DNA of 64,000 nt. Source: Pipra filicauda (lineage: Eukaryota; Chordata; Aves; Passeriformes; Pipridae). The position numbers and the translations under genes were made by a program. Shown piece after piece: positions 13,155 through 26,982 of the stretch. The notes under the pieces were generated by a model that worked only from the letters and a program-made list of their open reading frames with translations, had not been told where the DNA came from and searched no databases. Location of the stretch: assembly GCF_003945595.2 (NCBI RefSeq), contig NW_024104421.1, positions 5,270,001 to 5,334,000 of the forward strand. Reading direction: 5' to 3'. Numbering within the stretch: the first letter of the stretch is position 1; each line of letters opens with the position of its first letter.

Positions 13155-16100
13155 GTCAGCTGTGAAACTGGTTTCTTATTCTTGTGGGAGGAGATAGACT
13201 GCAAAGAAATCTCTGAGCCATTGAAATATAAACAAAATAAAACCAGGAGTATTTTAGGTGACTCCAGTGGAGTACATAGTTACTGCCAGCCTAAATGGTA
13301 CTATAAATTTGGGTTATAAAGAGCTAACTCTCTTATGCCAGCTAGGATGGGAGATAGGTGGAATTTTCGGGTTTTGTTGGTGTTGTCTTGGCAGATACCA
13401 GTAAATCCTGTGATGCTGCTTTTCCTTCTGCTTGTCAGTGGAGCTGTCAGCATGGAAGGAGCATGCTCCATGTCTGCCTGTCTTATCAAATAGCCCAGCC
13501 TGGTTTCTTTAGATGACTTCCTGCTGGCTGATCTGTTGACCTGCAGAAGGAGATTCTGGCTGGAGAAGGGCAAGGTGTATCATAAAATGAGTATGTTGTT
13601 GTTCAGAAGGCTGTTAGAGGCTGCTCAGGAAAGTGTTTGTGTTGGATCTAGCACAGGTGTTTCTAGACCATAGAAATCTCTGGCAAAGTGGTGCCTGACG
13701 AGTTTGGAGAGGAATGTAAATCAAATCAATGTGTGTTATATGAGTGCATCTGCTAAATTCATTTTGAGATTTTTTTCTGTATGCTTTGCCACTAATAAGT
13801 TAGCCACCTGCAGTGGGCTAAAGCTTAAGGATGCTGATGTAATATTTAGTACAGCTCCAATGCCACCACTCCTGCTGCATACTTCAGGCTATCTCTACAT
13901 TTGAGTTCTGGAGTTCTAACAACTTTTTTCTTTCTGAGTTTAATTGATGAAGTATGAGAGCTTCCTGTAGCTGCACGAAGGAGACTAGCACACTGAATAC
14001 CCATAACATCTTGAATTATTTAATTATGGTAGCATTGGTTTTTCTACATTTCCCGACTCTTTTACTGTTTGTGGTCTACATTCTAGGATACAGAGGAGAG
14101 AATGGTACAGGCTATTCTTATTCCAAAGACACCATTTCTGTCTTTGGTTTGCAAGTTCTGCCAGGAGTTGTCCAAGCCAGGGTTGAAGAGCAGTCCTGCA
14201 GTAAAGCCTAAAGAGAAGGAAAAGCCCCATGGTCACAGTTCCCCCCCATGTGCTACTCTGATGTCTGCTCTGCTCTCACTGGGAACATAACTAGTAAATA
14301 AAGGTTAGACTCTCCCTCAGAGCTGGATTTACTCTTGCACTGCTCAGAACCACGTCCAAAGAGCTATCTGTGATCTCTCTTTGAGCCTTGTGAGTTTGAG
14401 CTTTGGCTGGCTCAGCTGTCAGATGCTGAATGTCAAACCTAGGAGTCTGCTGCTTCTCCATGGAAACACTCTGTGAGATTGCAGAAATAATCAGGCATGT
14501 CTGGAGGTTGCTGTGCCCTATTGTTGGATGCTTCCAGACACTGAACTGAATTGTCCCACCTAGACAAACTCAGTTTTCAGCTGAAATCCTCTCTGCTTTT
14601 GTCATCTCTCTTGCTTTTTTTTTTTTTTGATTGAATGCAATAGTGTCTCAGTTTATTTTACTGTTGTAATATGAGCCTCTTGATGTTGTCTTTCCATTTC
14701 TGTTTGTTCACATCTTGCAGAACCAGCTCCTGTCCTCTTCCTGCTGGGTAGGTACCACCAGTATGATCTGTCTTCTGCCTGGTATGTGCAAGGCCTGAGC
14801 TGCATTATGCTCTTGAGGGAGACTGTGCAATTGTATGTTCTCCTTAACAACTCTTCTGTGCACTACATTTTACTGTTGACATAAAAATAACTCAGTGTTT
14901 ACAGCAAAAAAATTCTCTTAACTAGCCGTATCTTTTTATCAGCAATTTCCAAGAAGATTTTCTTTACTACAGAAAAAGATTCACATCTAAAGCCTTGGGA
15001 TGGATGGATTTTTTTTTTTTTAAATTACATTTCACATAATTTACTTTTCATAATACTTGAAAATTATGTTAATTGATGTGCCTGGCTAAATCCAGATATA
15101 CTTTGGTATTGGCTTTAGGAAGAAACAATGTCTTTTCTGCAGGCATTACTGACTTGGAGGCACTGTTGCCAATGGGAGTGGTGCCATAAACCATTTGGAA
15201 ACTAAAGCAATTCTGGTTTATGGAATGTGTGTAAGTGTATTGGGCTGATGCTGTGCCTGATCTGAAAATAACTATCTTTGGAGACATAACAGTAAAAGTC
15301 TTGTTTTTTCTATATCTATAAGGCATTCATTTTCATAACTTGAAAGTTATTCTGGAGAACTGCCTATGAAGGAAGGATAACTTTCAGGCTTGTACACTAA
15401 ATAGGTCACTAAGATGGCCCAGTATGACTTCTGTCCATGTTTCTTTGTTGTCCTTTAATGACAGTTGCCAAAAATAAACGTCCACAGAAACAGCTGTTGT
15501 AATACTGGAAGAATGACTGCTACAGTGGATGGAGACAGTCCGTGTCATTGAACTGGTGAGAAGGAGATAGTTGCTCTCCCTGCTGCAAATCCCACTTTTG
15601 TAAGCAGTAACAGTTTGGAAGTGAAAGGTTTATCACTCGAAACACTGACAGCATGTTCATCAAACAGTCTGTAAGAGCAAAAGCAAAACAGCTGCTGCCC
15701 CTTCTCCCATGCCCAGCATACACATCCTCACAGGTTATGTGGGCACCCTCTGAAGGGAAAAGAAATGCCACAGTCTTGTCCCTTGTGACACTGAGGAAGC
15801 ATGAGCCGATGTGAAACCGTGTGATCTGAAAACACGGTGTAAAGGGAGTGCAACTCACCAGGCACGAGTCTCCATTCGCTGTGTTATCTGCAGAGGTGCT
15901 GCTGAGGAAGCATTTGTTGTCTGCAGGGCTGAATTCATTGCTTTCCTTCTGCAAGGCACCATGGATTTTGGGTGCACTTGAGGTAAGATGGGAGGAGCAT
16001 CTCAGACCAATGTGGAAGCCTTAGTCCTTCTGTGCTTATCCAAAAAAAAAAAAGTTAAATCTTGGGATTTTGGGAGAATAAGAGGAAATTTTCTCAAATT

Positions 16101-16213
16101 TCAGCCCTTATACTTGCTTACACAATATTTTTTTAATACCCTTGAAAATGTAGACATCCTGTTTCTCTTGAAGTGAACTTCCTCAATACTAGATGGTGTG
16201 AAGCTAAAAGAAA

Positions 16214-16775
16214 TACATACATATTTTGTGCCCCTGTACCTGGCACTGGTGCGGCCACAGCTTGAATCCTGTGTTCAGTTTTGGAACCCCACACTATAGG
16301 AAGGACATTGAGGTGCTGCAGCAGGTCCAGAGAAAGGGCAGTGGAGCTGATGAAGGGTCTGGAGCACAAGTCTTAGGAGAAGCAGCTGAGGGAGCTGGAG
16401 GTGTTCAGTCTGGAGCAAAGTAATCTTAGGGGAGACCTTCTCTTTCTCTAGAACTACCTGAAAGGAGGTTATAGTGAGATGGGGATCAATCCTTCTCCCA
16501 GGTAATAAGTGATAGGACAAGAGGAAATGGCCTTGAGTTGCACCAGGGGAGGTTTAGACTGGCTATTAGGAAAAATGTCTTCACTGAAAGGGTGGTCAGG
16601 CATTGGAACAGGCTGCCCAGGGAAGTGGTGGAATCACCATCCTCAGAAGTGTTCTAAAGCTGTGGGGATGTGACACTTGGGGAAGCAGTTTAGTGGTGAA
16701 TACAGCAGTGCTGGGTTAAGAGTTGGACTCGATCTTGGAAGTCTTTTCCAACCTAAACAATTCTGTCAGTCTGTG
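16214..16775 (+). mobile_element. CR1 LINE 3' fragment
   Basis: CR1 ORF2 tail and 3' end in + orientation. It starts around the 'cctggcactggtgcggccac' block and continues through 'aggacattgaggtgctgcag', 'gtgataggacaagaggaaat', 'aggggaggtttagactggct' and 'cattggaacaggctgcccag'. It ends with a degraded octamer (ttctgtcagtctgtg). Frame breaks make it non-functional. Confidence 0.87.
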
Positions 16776-19700
16776 TTCATATTGAAGTTGGTTTCTTTTT
16801 AGAAACAAAGGTGATACTGTAATAGAGAAGATCAATGGTCTATTGTTTTGCTTTATGTCTGACAGTAATGTGTGGTTGGTACAACTGCCAGAAATTCCAA
16901 AGTTGTTTTAGTAGAACTCTAAAAAATGGTATGACAGGTGGACAAGAATTCAAACCCATGCATGTGTGAGGCCTGGTGTCATTTACATAGATGCTGGGGT
17001 TGGCTTTATTTATAAAGCTTTCAAATCTTATGCAGAGAATGGAGACTAACTGCTGTCATTATGCTGTATTCTAATTTCACATAACTTGTTTTAGGTGAAT
17101 CGATTTTTGTCATCAGCAAAAAAACCCCAAACCATATCCGATTTGAAAGACATACATTTCTAAAGCCTAGTTTGAGTCTTCATCAACTTGAATAAAGTGC
17201 CAGAGTCTTGATCAATCAGATGGCAGCTGGGGCTGGAAAAAGCTGAAGCACATGGTGTCATTGTTATAAAAGACAATCCTTTCAATGGAATCAATTCAGG
17301 AGACAGGATGTCAATATGTTGTTTATTTTCCATTCATATCTTCCAGCTAAAACCAATTTATTCCTAAACATCTATCTGGCTCAGGCTTGGCCAAATCAAA
17401 AGGGGGGAGATGGCTAAATTTTCTTTTCCTTGTCCACCCCTCCTCAAAATCATTTTGGATGTGCTGTTTTCCTCTCCATCTTTCAAATAGTTTGAGTAAA
17501 ACTTCTGTCATATGTACAAAGGATACTTTTTTTGCTCCATATAACTTATCCATTGATTCCGTCAAAAATTGTAGTGCACCCCACTGCCCCTCAGTTTATT
17601 CTATTTTTTTCCATCGTACATTTTAAAATCAGACTTAATAATTAAGAAAATCCAAGTAAGAAGCTGAAATAGATTCTGACTGCTGTTGCCCTTCATTCTG
17701 CTAGCAATCCTCCTGCAATGAGTACAGCTAGTACTTGTTCAAGAACAGATGGTCTAAGGGTTTTTATAGTGTAGGGAACAGGTTTTCCAATGCCAAAATT
17801 GCTTATAATATTTCAGTAAACAACATAATTTTTAAATACAAAGTTAGAATTAACATAAATCTAGACAATTGCTTTGTAGGATGTCTCTTTCATGAAGGAA
17901 AAAAGACTGAAATTGAACCTGAATCCCTATAATTTTGAAGTCAGTTTGCCAAGAATTGTAATTGCTCCATTTTTCCCCCCAGAAATGCATAAATACATAA
18001 AATCTATTAGTATATCAAAACTAATTTCTGAGCCATGGTCCTTATTTTTAAGAGGCAAAACGAGAAATGCTATTGGTGTTTTATGATGCTTAAATGCTGA
18101 AAAGTTTTTATTATTAACAATTGGCAAGTTAAACAGGATATTGATTTCCTTCCTTACTTTATTTTACTCTTGTTGCTGATGGGTAATTAGGTTTGGTGGC
18201 CATGTTTGCTTAAGAATTTTTTGATGATGTAAAGTTTGCTTATTTAAAGGAAGAAAATAGATTCAAATTATGAGCCAGCATGAGTCAGAATGGTCTACTA
18301 GTCGTGGAAGGCAAGTTGGCAGACCTGGGTTTGGTCCCATGCCTGTCACCAGTATTTGCAGCACCCTTGTGAGCTCTGTGAGTCCTCTCTCAAATCTGGG
18401 TCTTCTTCAGCTCCCTGTGGTGGGGACTCTCAGATGGGTTACAGATACTCTCACACTGTCAGCAGTAATCTGAAAAGCTTCCAATGTTAATGCACCCAGC
18501 AGTTTAATAGTGATGCCTCTTACCAATATAAACTTCATTGAGCTTGCTGTGAAACAAAACTAACATCCTTGTGCAGTGAGGATGAGGGAAACCGAAAATT
18601 TGGGCCTAAGGAGAGAGGACATTTTTGAGCTCCATGCCTGGAGCCACCCATGGGAGAAAGAGGTGTTTTTGTGATGGTGGGTTCTGGCAAAGGGGTTTTC
18701 AGTCTTTTACAGAAACAAACACTGCTTTGCAGGACCAGCTACAAGACTGGTATCATTAAGGGAGAAAGGAAACCATTTTCCCTTCCTCAAAAGAATAGTG
18801 TGCTAGACCTAAGTTAGCAGGCAGAAATCTGAAGTCCAAATTTGGCTCAGGTTTAAGTAAAATTACCCACAATTTTTTGACACACCATTAGTCATAAGCA
18901 CTGAGTGGTTTTGAGAGTGAGGGAGAGAAAGTTTGAGTGAGTCAACAGGCTACTGTACTGCAAGCTGTTATACATCCAGTGTTTAAAACCTTGAAGAGAT
19001 GTGGTCCTGTGCAAATCACCGAATTTAAAAGCTTTAATATGTTCTTTCAAAGCCCTTTTATTTTGCAGACAAGGTCATTATCAGTTGGACTTAAAAAGCC
19101 ACTTCCCTTTTCCCTGCAGACAACATCAGTGGGAATTCACTGAGCTGGTTCACATCATTGCTGTAGGTGTGTAGCTGTACAGGATCTGGCCCAGTGAGAG
19201 CAAAGGTTTCATGCACACCTTTGATGTGGGGGGAAAAAAAGAAAAAAGCTTTTCCAGACACGCCTCCCCTGGCAGCCTGGTCATGCAGCAGAGAGACAGG
19301 GTGGTTTTGCCTGCTGCTGAATCAGCACAGATCTTGGCAGATGTGGAGCAGATACGCCTGGCAGAAGCTCTAAGACCAAAACAGAGGGTCTGTGCAGTTC
19401 TTGTTGAGCAATAGATTATAGTATTCTTGAGGGGAACAGTTTCAAGGTCCGGGAGGTAGAGATCAGGCAGCAAACGCTTCCATCGTGCTGAAATCAAACC
19501 CATTCAGGGGAAGTAAGCCTGCCTTCAGAAAATCATTTTGTCAGGGGAAAAGCAGATCCCAGCTAATTTCTCTGAATGCTCTGTTTTAACAGCAAATAGA
19601 ACTCTTCCTGGCTTCACCTCCATCTTAGCGAGTGTTTTACCCCCATTTCCCCCTGCACAACGCGGGAATAGGCAGTGTCAAGGTTAAACCTGGTCGCAAG

Positions 19701-22700
19701 CTTTTGTTAAGGTGTCGTGCCTGCTTGCGAAGGCAAGGCACCTGCCAGGCATGCCCAGTCAGCCCTAGGAGCCGGCTCTCCCTGCGCTCAGGCTTTGGGA
19801 GGCTGGAGCACAAAGAGCGCTTGTTGCCCCAGTCCCTGGGAGTCTCCCAGTGCTACCACTAGCTGGGGAGGACTGGTTACCATGGAGGCTGCCATCTGTT
19901 CGCTCCCTGCTGGAATGTGATTATCCTCGCTGGGTTGGGAACCAGCAAAAGCAGGGGAGCGTGTGCTGTCGGCAATTATCTGCAATGGAGTGCGTTAATG
20001 GAAGGCTGGAATTAGCTAGCTGGAGGAGCACATAAAAGGATTTTATCAAAACTGTTAATGATTTCTAGCCAAGAGGAGTAAGCTTTTTGCGAGGTCAGTA
20101 CTAAATTCATTCTTTACGTAGGCAATTTTTAATTGGTGTGGTAGCTTTATGATTTAAGGATGGCAGCACCACGGAAATAATGCTTATTGTTAAGAGGGTG
20201 TGTGGGGGGACTGTGTTTTAAGGATCTTTGTTTGTCTGTTTCAGTTCGAGCAGTTTAATTTGGGGTTGTTAAAGTAGTAAGTCAGAACAATAACTGGCCG
20301 AACTGACACAAATGGAGCAATTCATATCTCTTGTCTTTATGAAATGCTGTTTGCTGCCAAATCTGTTTGATTCACGTCTTTTCACGCTAATTGCTTTTTG
20401 TCTGAGTGATATCTTTTTGGATGTGGTATGTGTTTGGTTTTCGTACTGGCATGAAGGGTGAGAGGAGGGAGAAATGTTCAAACAGAGCTGGTGATACAAT
20501 GGATGTTTAGGGTGTTTTATGCAGTTTGCTCAGAGGAAGCAGCGTAAGGGAGGCAGAATGCAGGAGCAGGTTTCCCACTCTTCGTTCCCATCCTCTGCCC
20601 CTCTTTCTAACTCACCAACTGACCAAACACTTCGGACTATTTCTCTTAAAGAGATTAATTGTATGGAGACTTGTCAGGAGTTTTCAGAATACTCTGCAAA
20701 TATTAGGACTGTTTCGACGGCAGGATTTCATTTAAAGGGGAAAATAAAATTAGAAGTATATGCTTGTAAGGTTTTTGTATCCTATAAAAGAATTTTTTTT
20801 GTTGTGTTTTAGAAGCTAGGAGCATTTATTTCTTTTCATAATAAATGAATGATGAACATTTTAGTGCAATTCAAATTACTGACTTAAACAAGGAGCATTA
20901 AAATTTTGTACCCCATATAGAAAAAATGTTACTTCAGCAGATGTTTTTAGTCACATATGGGCTTTCCCTTTTCAAATAAAGGTTTTATGCTGCATCCCTC
21001 TTGCCAGAACTGCCATTTTTATTTGGTGCAGGGAAGGACACTACCAGAGGCTTTTAATTAAAACTGTGTCAGTTCTAATTCAACCTATTTGCCCCCTGCT
21101 TTTATGCACTGAAAATGTCGGTATATTGGAGTCTGGAAGGGAAGTTACTGAGAGAGTTAATAAGTCACGATTGCAACATATTTGCCTAGGATAAATTTTT
21201 AACCTAGAAGATGCTTTCCAAGTCTTGGTGCCTCACAAAAGTGCGTGTGGGAGATTGAGGGGGTTTTTATTTCTTTGAGTACTTTAACTGTTTGTGATGT
21301 GTGAGCTTTTCTTGCGCTTGTGGGAGGCTGGTATACGTGCATGAAGTCCTTTCAGACTTTTATGCTACGCTTGCACGTTGGTGGAACTGGGTGAGCACTC
21401 TAAATGGAAGCTGTATCATCTTATAATTAAAAAAAAAAAAAACCCCACACCTTTTTTTAACCCCTTCCTTTCCCAGAATTTAGCTATTGCATTGCCATTT
21501 GAGTGGGTGATTTATGCAAAAGTTGCTTTTAATGGGCTGCAGTGGACTTGTTCACACGTGCAAGTCGCCGGTCTGGAATTGCGTTGTTAAAAAGAGTGCA
21601 GGGGGCAGATTGGCTTTTGTGCTTGGAAAGAGATTAGACTTTCACCCTTCAGATGCTACGCTGGACCTAGCTGGAGGGAAGGGCAACCACCCCAAGGTTA
21701 TGCTGGTGTGGGATGTGTTTCTGTTCCCTGGTGTCTTTCTAGGAAGGTTGCTGTTGCCCACAGGGTTCACTGTCGCTGTGTGTGAATGATAGTCTCATTG
21801 GCAAGTCTTCACAGATAGCAACAATCATATCGACATAAAGGTAAAGGCTTGTATATCCTTTCCAGAGGTGATTTTTCCTGATTGCTAACTGGTGGTGTGC
21901 TGAGAAGCTTGTTTTTCCACTGACTTTGCTAAACCTGTTTCAAGGATAAATAGGGGACTTTGCATTCTGCATGCTCCAGCTCGTTATATTCTCTGACAAG
22001 CACTATGCAAATATCCAAATAGTCTTCAGCAAACAATTTTTTTTATTTCTGTCTGGATTGGTCTGCATGTGTCTGTTGGTTACTTATTTTTTATTATTAA
22101 ATTTTACTTTAGGTCACTAGGTCAGTGTTGATTTGTGGATGCAGGATTTAAAGGCTAGACACTCTTTAATCCATTTGTGCATCTGGCCTTTCATAGTAGA
22201 CATCCCATTTCCATGTAACAGAGGAGTTGTTAAATGTCTGTTGGAAACTAATGTTTTTTTTTTTTTAAAAGACTGTTTTTTTTAATCTTTGGTAGATTAT
22301 TACAAGTGGCTCTGATGTTTATGCTTAATGCAAACAAATGATTGTCAGTGTAATCTGCTACATGATCTCTTGAAGGAGATTTATTCTAAAATACAGGCTT
22401 TGGGGACCAGCAGAAGTGATGGGTCATACTGAGTAGTGATTTGTTTTGGATTTTTTTTAGGTGTGTAAGCTACATTTATATAGTTCATCTCACAAAAAAA
22501 AAAAAGGGATGTTTCTAATAAACTCCCAACTAAATAGTGTCTAGAAATACAACCAAGTATGTAGTGGGCTCATAATAATCTTGCTGATAATGTCTTACAT
22601 ACTAAGCTTTCAGGACACTCGTCATTAAATGGTAAAATCCTGAGTCAATATATAGGAAGCTGGCTTGCGCATAAACGATCACAATTGTTTTCTTCAAACA

Positions 22701-25700
22701 GACAAGTCTTTCTGCTTTTCACTTGACACATGACTGTGGAATGCTGTTTGACATGACTTGGATTTATTTATACATTGTGTTTGGGCTGCTGCTTGGTGGA
22801 GGTTTTAAATGTGCTTGGTTTTCAATACACTTTTTTTCCCTGCTGTTTACTCGTGCAGAGTGAACATTAAAACAAACAAACAAACAAGCCCAGGCTCCTT
22901 ACTGTCTCCTTACAGCAGCATGGCTACTTAAAGGTTTCAGCCTGCAGCTTTCTCTGAAGGACCAACTGTTTTAGAAAGTCCTGGTGCCTGTTTACAAACT
23001 GTTCTCTTTGCAGCTCCCATCAAATAATGGAGTTCTCCCGGCGCTGGATGTGGGAGGATAAACCTGCTGACACAGACACTGCTGCTGTTGGTCTGTTCTC
23101 CGGGCCTTAGTCATGTAAAATTACTGGTGCCTTTTATGCTTTGCATGGGCGGGGTCAAAATGCAGGCAGTAACACTTTTTTTCTTGATGCTGCAAAGAGC
23201 TGTACCAGATTTTAGCAAACACCAAAATTGTTGAATTCGTTCTGAAGCAGATCACCATACTAAACTAGTGCAGTGAGACAATGAGTAAGTAAATGGGAGA
23301 GACTGGCAATGTCCAGATTTATTATATGTCTGGGAATTGTGGTATGTTTTTTAGCCTTTTCAAGGGGGGATTGCATTTAGTACAGAAGTACTTTTGTCCT
23401 TCCTAGAAGTTCCATCTTGTTGAGGTGCCTAACTGGAGAACCTGAAGACTCAGAGCTCTTCTGCAAATGATTTCAGAAAATATTCCTCCCAGGTAATTGT
23501 TATTCAAAGTTGGGAGGAAAACAGGGTGGGGAGAAATGGCTGCATGCCAGCAACAGAATATCTTGAAGAGGGATTATTTCTGACTTTTTTTTTCCCAGTT
23601 CATCCAGTTGCTCTTACTATATAATTAGCTGTTCATTTTAAGTATAAAAATACTACTTGGACTGACAGAGACATGGGAACTGTTTACTTTTTGATGATTA
23701 TCTCAGCAAAGTAAGTCCTTGAGTGCACTTGGGAATGTGGAGCTCAGGACTGGAAGGAGCCACTTGGTCACTGAGGGGTTTTTGTGGGGGCTTTTCCCTC
23801 AGTCACAGGTAGCATTTAAGTTACACATCATTTAGATGTTCAGTAGGCTTTTCTTCTGGCACACTGCGAATTGCAGTGTTACTGGCTATGGAAGCAAACT
23901 TTAAGCAGAACTTTAAACTGTACTAAATGAAGAAAAGCCAATATTACACTATGCTTCAGAAACTGTGCAAGAAAGGTTGAAGTCATTGCCAGTGTCATGA
24001 GATTTCTGTTAGTAGTAGAAAACTTAAGCAGACACTTTGAGACATTAATTCTACTAGCAGGGTGATGCTTTCTGGACTCAGTAGCCACAGTCAGTCTCCA
24101 GTGCTTCAGAAAAATGGGAACCCAAAGCAGCCAGATTTTGAATCAGAGGGAAGAATAGTCATCTAGTCCTGACGGTGGTAGAAGTGCTTTTCCAGCTGCT
24201 GATCTTTGGAGGAACTTTCAGTGCAGTCTTTTTGTACTTGTTCTTGACTACCTGTAGACATTTATTGACTTGTGTATTCTTCAGACTGTACTTTTAGCTG
24301 TGGTTTTCTCTCAGAAGCACTTTACCTTCATGAAGATGGCATGGATGCAGCTAACCCTGGTATTAAACAGTGCTGCAACTTGTCTGTTCCACTTTTACTT
24401 GCTGTAACACTTACTAAAAAAAAAAAATTCTACCTTCAGCTGCCCAGTTATGTGGTGGTGTGGTTATAGTTCTGAGTACCTGTTTTGGATTTGATAGCTA
24501 ATATTGAAACAAAATATCATGAAAGCTTTTTCAGCAAGGGCTTGTGAACTGGGGATTGAGGCTGCAAAAGACCTGAATTACAGTCTCTTCTACAACCAAA
24601 GGTTTTGTTTTGTAGACATTGGGTAATGCCATGGGTGTATTCCCTGGAGTGGTGCCGAGCATATCTGCTGTTTGAGTAGTAGAGGGAAAATTAGCTCAAG
24701 AGCTTGTAATATTACATGAAAGATCAAGTTGATTCTGTAATGAGTTATTCCTGCAGGGCAAGACCTGAACTTCTCACTTGGAATTTTTCTTCCTAGTATC
24801 TCCTCCTCATCCCAACATCCTTTGTGTGCTCCTACACCCCCATTTTGTACACAAGTTAATATTTATTTTATATTTTTTATTCTCCTCCCTTTCTTAAAGA
24901 TGTCAGTGATGCTGAGGAAGATTAGTGAAAGCATGAAGTGGGGTTTTTTTGTAATTCAAAATAGTATTATGGCTTCCCATACTATGATTGCAGTAGTTAT
25001 ATTGAGACTAAGATCTAATACCTAGATAAATAATTTGATGCTCATTGTACTTGTGTTCAACATGGTTGAGTATTGTTCAGCTTCCTAAAATATCAAAAGG
25101 GTTCATGGGTTAGATAAGATTACCTGCTGTCTTTCCTTAAATATCTTATGCCACTTTTCTTTACAGCTGAAGTAGTTCTCTGGCAGCTTTATGTGACAAG
25201 GCAGTTTCCAAGACTAATTTTGATGTCTGCTCTCTTCAGTAGCTCTTGTTCACGCCATTGCTTGGAGCCTTATGTTGCTGTTATGACTTGGCCACCCACC
25301 ATAATGTAACTGGCAAGTGTTTTAGTCCCTTGGCTTGTCAAGATTTCTGTGTGTAAGTCAGTTTTAACTGTGGAAGCTGCTACAAACACTCTTAAAGATA
25401 GCTGCAATAAGCCAAAATACGTTTGAAGGCCTAGGGGTGGAATTGGAGCTTTGCCTAAGAACCGGAACACAACAGTTAAAATCTAACACAATGAAATATT
25501 CACAGTTAGCAGTGTTGGCACTGTTTGCCCTTAGTAAAGTCAGCAGTGCTGCACTCCTCTGTTATCTGCTAGCAGCATTCTGTTATTTTGGGTAAATGTT
25601 CTTTTTAAGATCTTGGTCTGGAACACTGTAGACAAAGCACCTTGCCCACCAATTTTCCCCCATATTACCACTTATTCTGCAAGCTGTGGCCTGCTTTCTG

Positions 25701-26884
25701 CTGTAAGAGGCAGATCATTTTGTTTTGGTGTGTGTGTGGTTATAAAGCTGATTTTATTGATTGTAAAATACAGTTTTTCCGAACAATTGAATTAAATTTT
25801 CCAGACCCGTCTTGTCACTGATGGTCTTATTCCTGATATTTCTCTGGTTTGCCTGAAAATATTCCAAAATTTTCCTTACTGTTGAAAAATTCTGAAAACT
25901 GAAGAATGCTTTTCTACTTGCTTCTTAACACAGGGGTAAAAGTTCAGCTGGTAGCTGAGGTGGGCTCTTTGTGTCTTCCATGGAGTGTCCTCAGCTTGTG
26001 CGAACAGAAGTGTGATATTCCTGCAATCTGATACTAAACATTTTCAGTGCAAAACAATGCCCAGGACACTGTAATGATGAGAGGGAAAAGCCTCTCAATC
26101 CAATGTGATCTACTTACTGTTCTTTGATAATGTAGTCTGTTCATCATGTTTTAATGGATTAAGATTTTTCCTTGCACTGAAACTGCTTTAATCCAGTTTA
26201 TCTCAAAATCAGGTGGTGTTTTAGAATCTCTTTCTGTAAGAAAGACAACAGTGAAACTTGACTGTGTCTGTTTTATAGCTGGCATCTTCTCTGACTCTAG
26301 GTTTTTCAGAATTCAGAGAGAGCAGTAAAGGAACTGTGGGGAAAAGCTTATTGATTGCTTTTGTGTTGAAATAAATGATGAAAAGTTATTACTGTCTGGC
26401 TAATGAGGTCTGGTGTATGGATGGCAATAATTTAAAGGAAATTACAGTTTCATTAGTGCTGATGTGGTCTCAAAGGCTATGTTTAACTATCAGCACAACT
26501 TCACTATGTAAAACAGTCGCAGATGTCTCCGATCTTGCACCCTTACTGCTCCAAAAGCTGAAATACGTGTCTAAATTCTCTTATTTTTTCACCATTGTGT
26601 GTATTTTTACCTTACTTTTTTGAAATAAATTGGTTCATAGAATTCCTTTTGATCAGTTTTCCCTGGACACTTGAGGTGTATAAGGTTGGATGGACTGGAA
26701 AAAAGCAGTACTATGTATTAATGGCAGAGGAGAAAAAGCTCTGCAAAGAAGGTCCCAATTTGCTGACTGTCCTTTAAGTAGTAGATCAAATTGGCCATAA
26801 CAGGACAAATTCAGGAGACTAAAGCTGTATGTGAGGCAGAAGGAAGTAGTTGTGAACAGATAGTGACATTTTTTGTCCTGTGAC
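16776..26884. other. non-coding sequence, no supported gene
   Basis: About 10 kb without a supported exon. It includes the CpG-richer patch at 19620-19960 (listed separately), A/T homopolymers (A14 at 21429-21442) and a short CAAA microsatellite near 22871-22886. Open frames are all short and none resembles a known family. Confidence 0.6.
19620..19960. promoter_or_regulatory. CpG-richer patch, possible regulatory element or 5' exon
   Basis: Against an AT-rich background this ~340 bp is visibly richer in G+C and contains a cluster of CpG dinucleotides (for example aacgcggg at 19659-19666, gtcgtg and tgcgaagg near 19715-19733, gccggctctccctgcgctc near 19772-19790). It also contains a partial RFX X-box-like gttaccatgg at 19876-19885. 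It could be a distal FGD4 promoter, a non-coding first exon or an enhancer. No splice donor stands out, so this is inference only. Confidence 0.25.
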
Positions 26885-26982
26885 ATGATCTAGTGAGAGA
26901 TGTCTCTGCCCATGCAGGAGGGTTGGACTGTATGATCTCTAAAGGTCCCCTTCCACCCAAACCATTCCATGGTTCTGTGATT
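26885..26982 (+). mobile_element. CR1 LINE 3' tail (short)
   Basis: About 100 bp holding only the terminal CR1 hallmark: 'tgtctctgcccatgcaggag', 'ggttggactgtatgatctct', then 'ccttccacccaaaccattcc' and a 'ggttctgtgat' octamer remnant. Heavily 5'-truncated. Confidence 0.88.

Larger units (their letters stand above)
6550..16213. other. non-coding sequence, no supported gene
   Basis: About 9.7 kb of AT-rich sequence with no exon I can support on the + strand. It includes a C12 run (7406-7417), a CA/C-rich patch near 8330-8350 and a T22 run (13133-13154). The longest open frames here are minus-strand: 11976-12335 (119 codons) and 15520-15954 (144 codons). Neither resembles a known protein. The second contains an exon-like segment discussed under findings. 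Confidence 0.6.
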
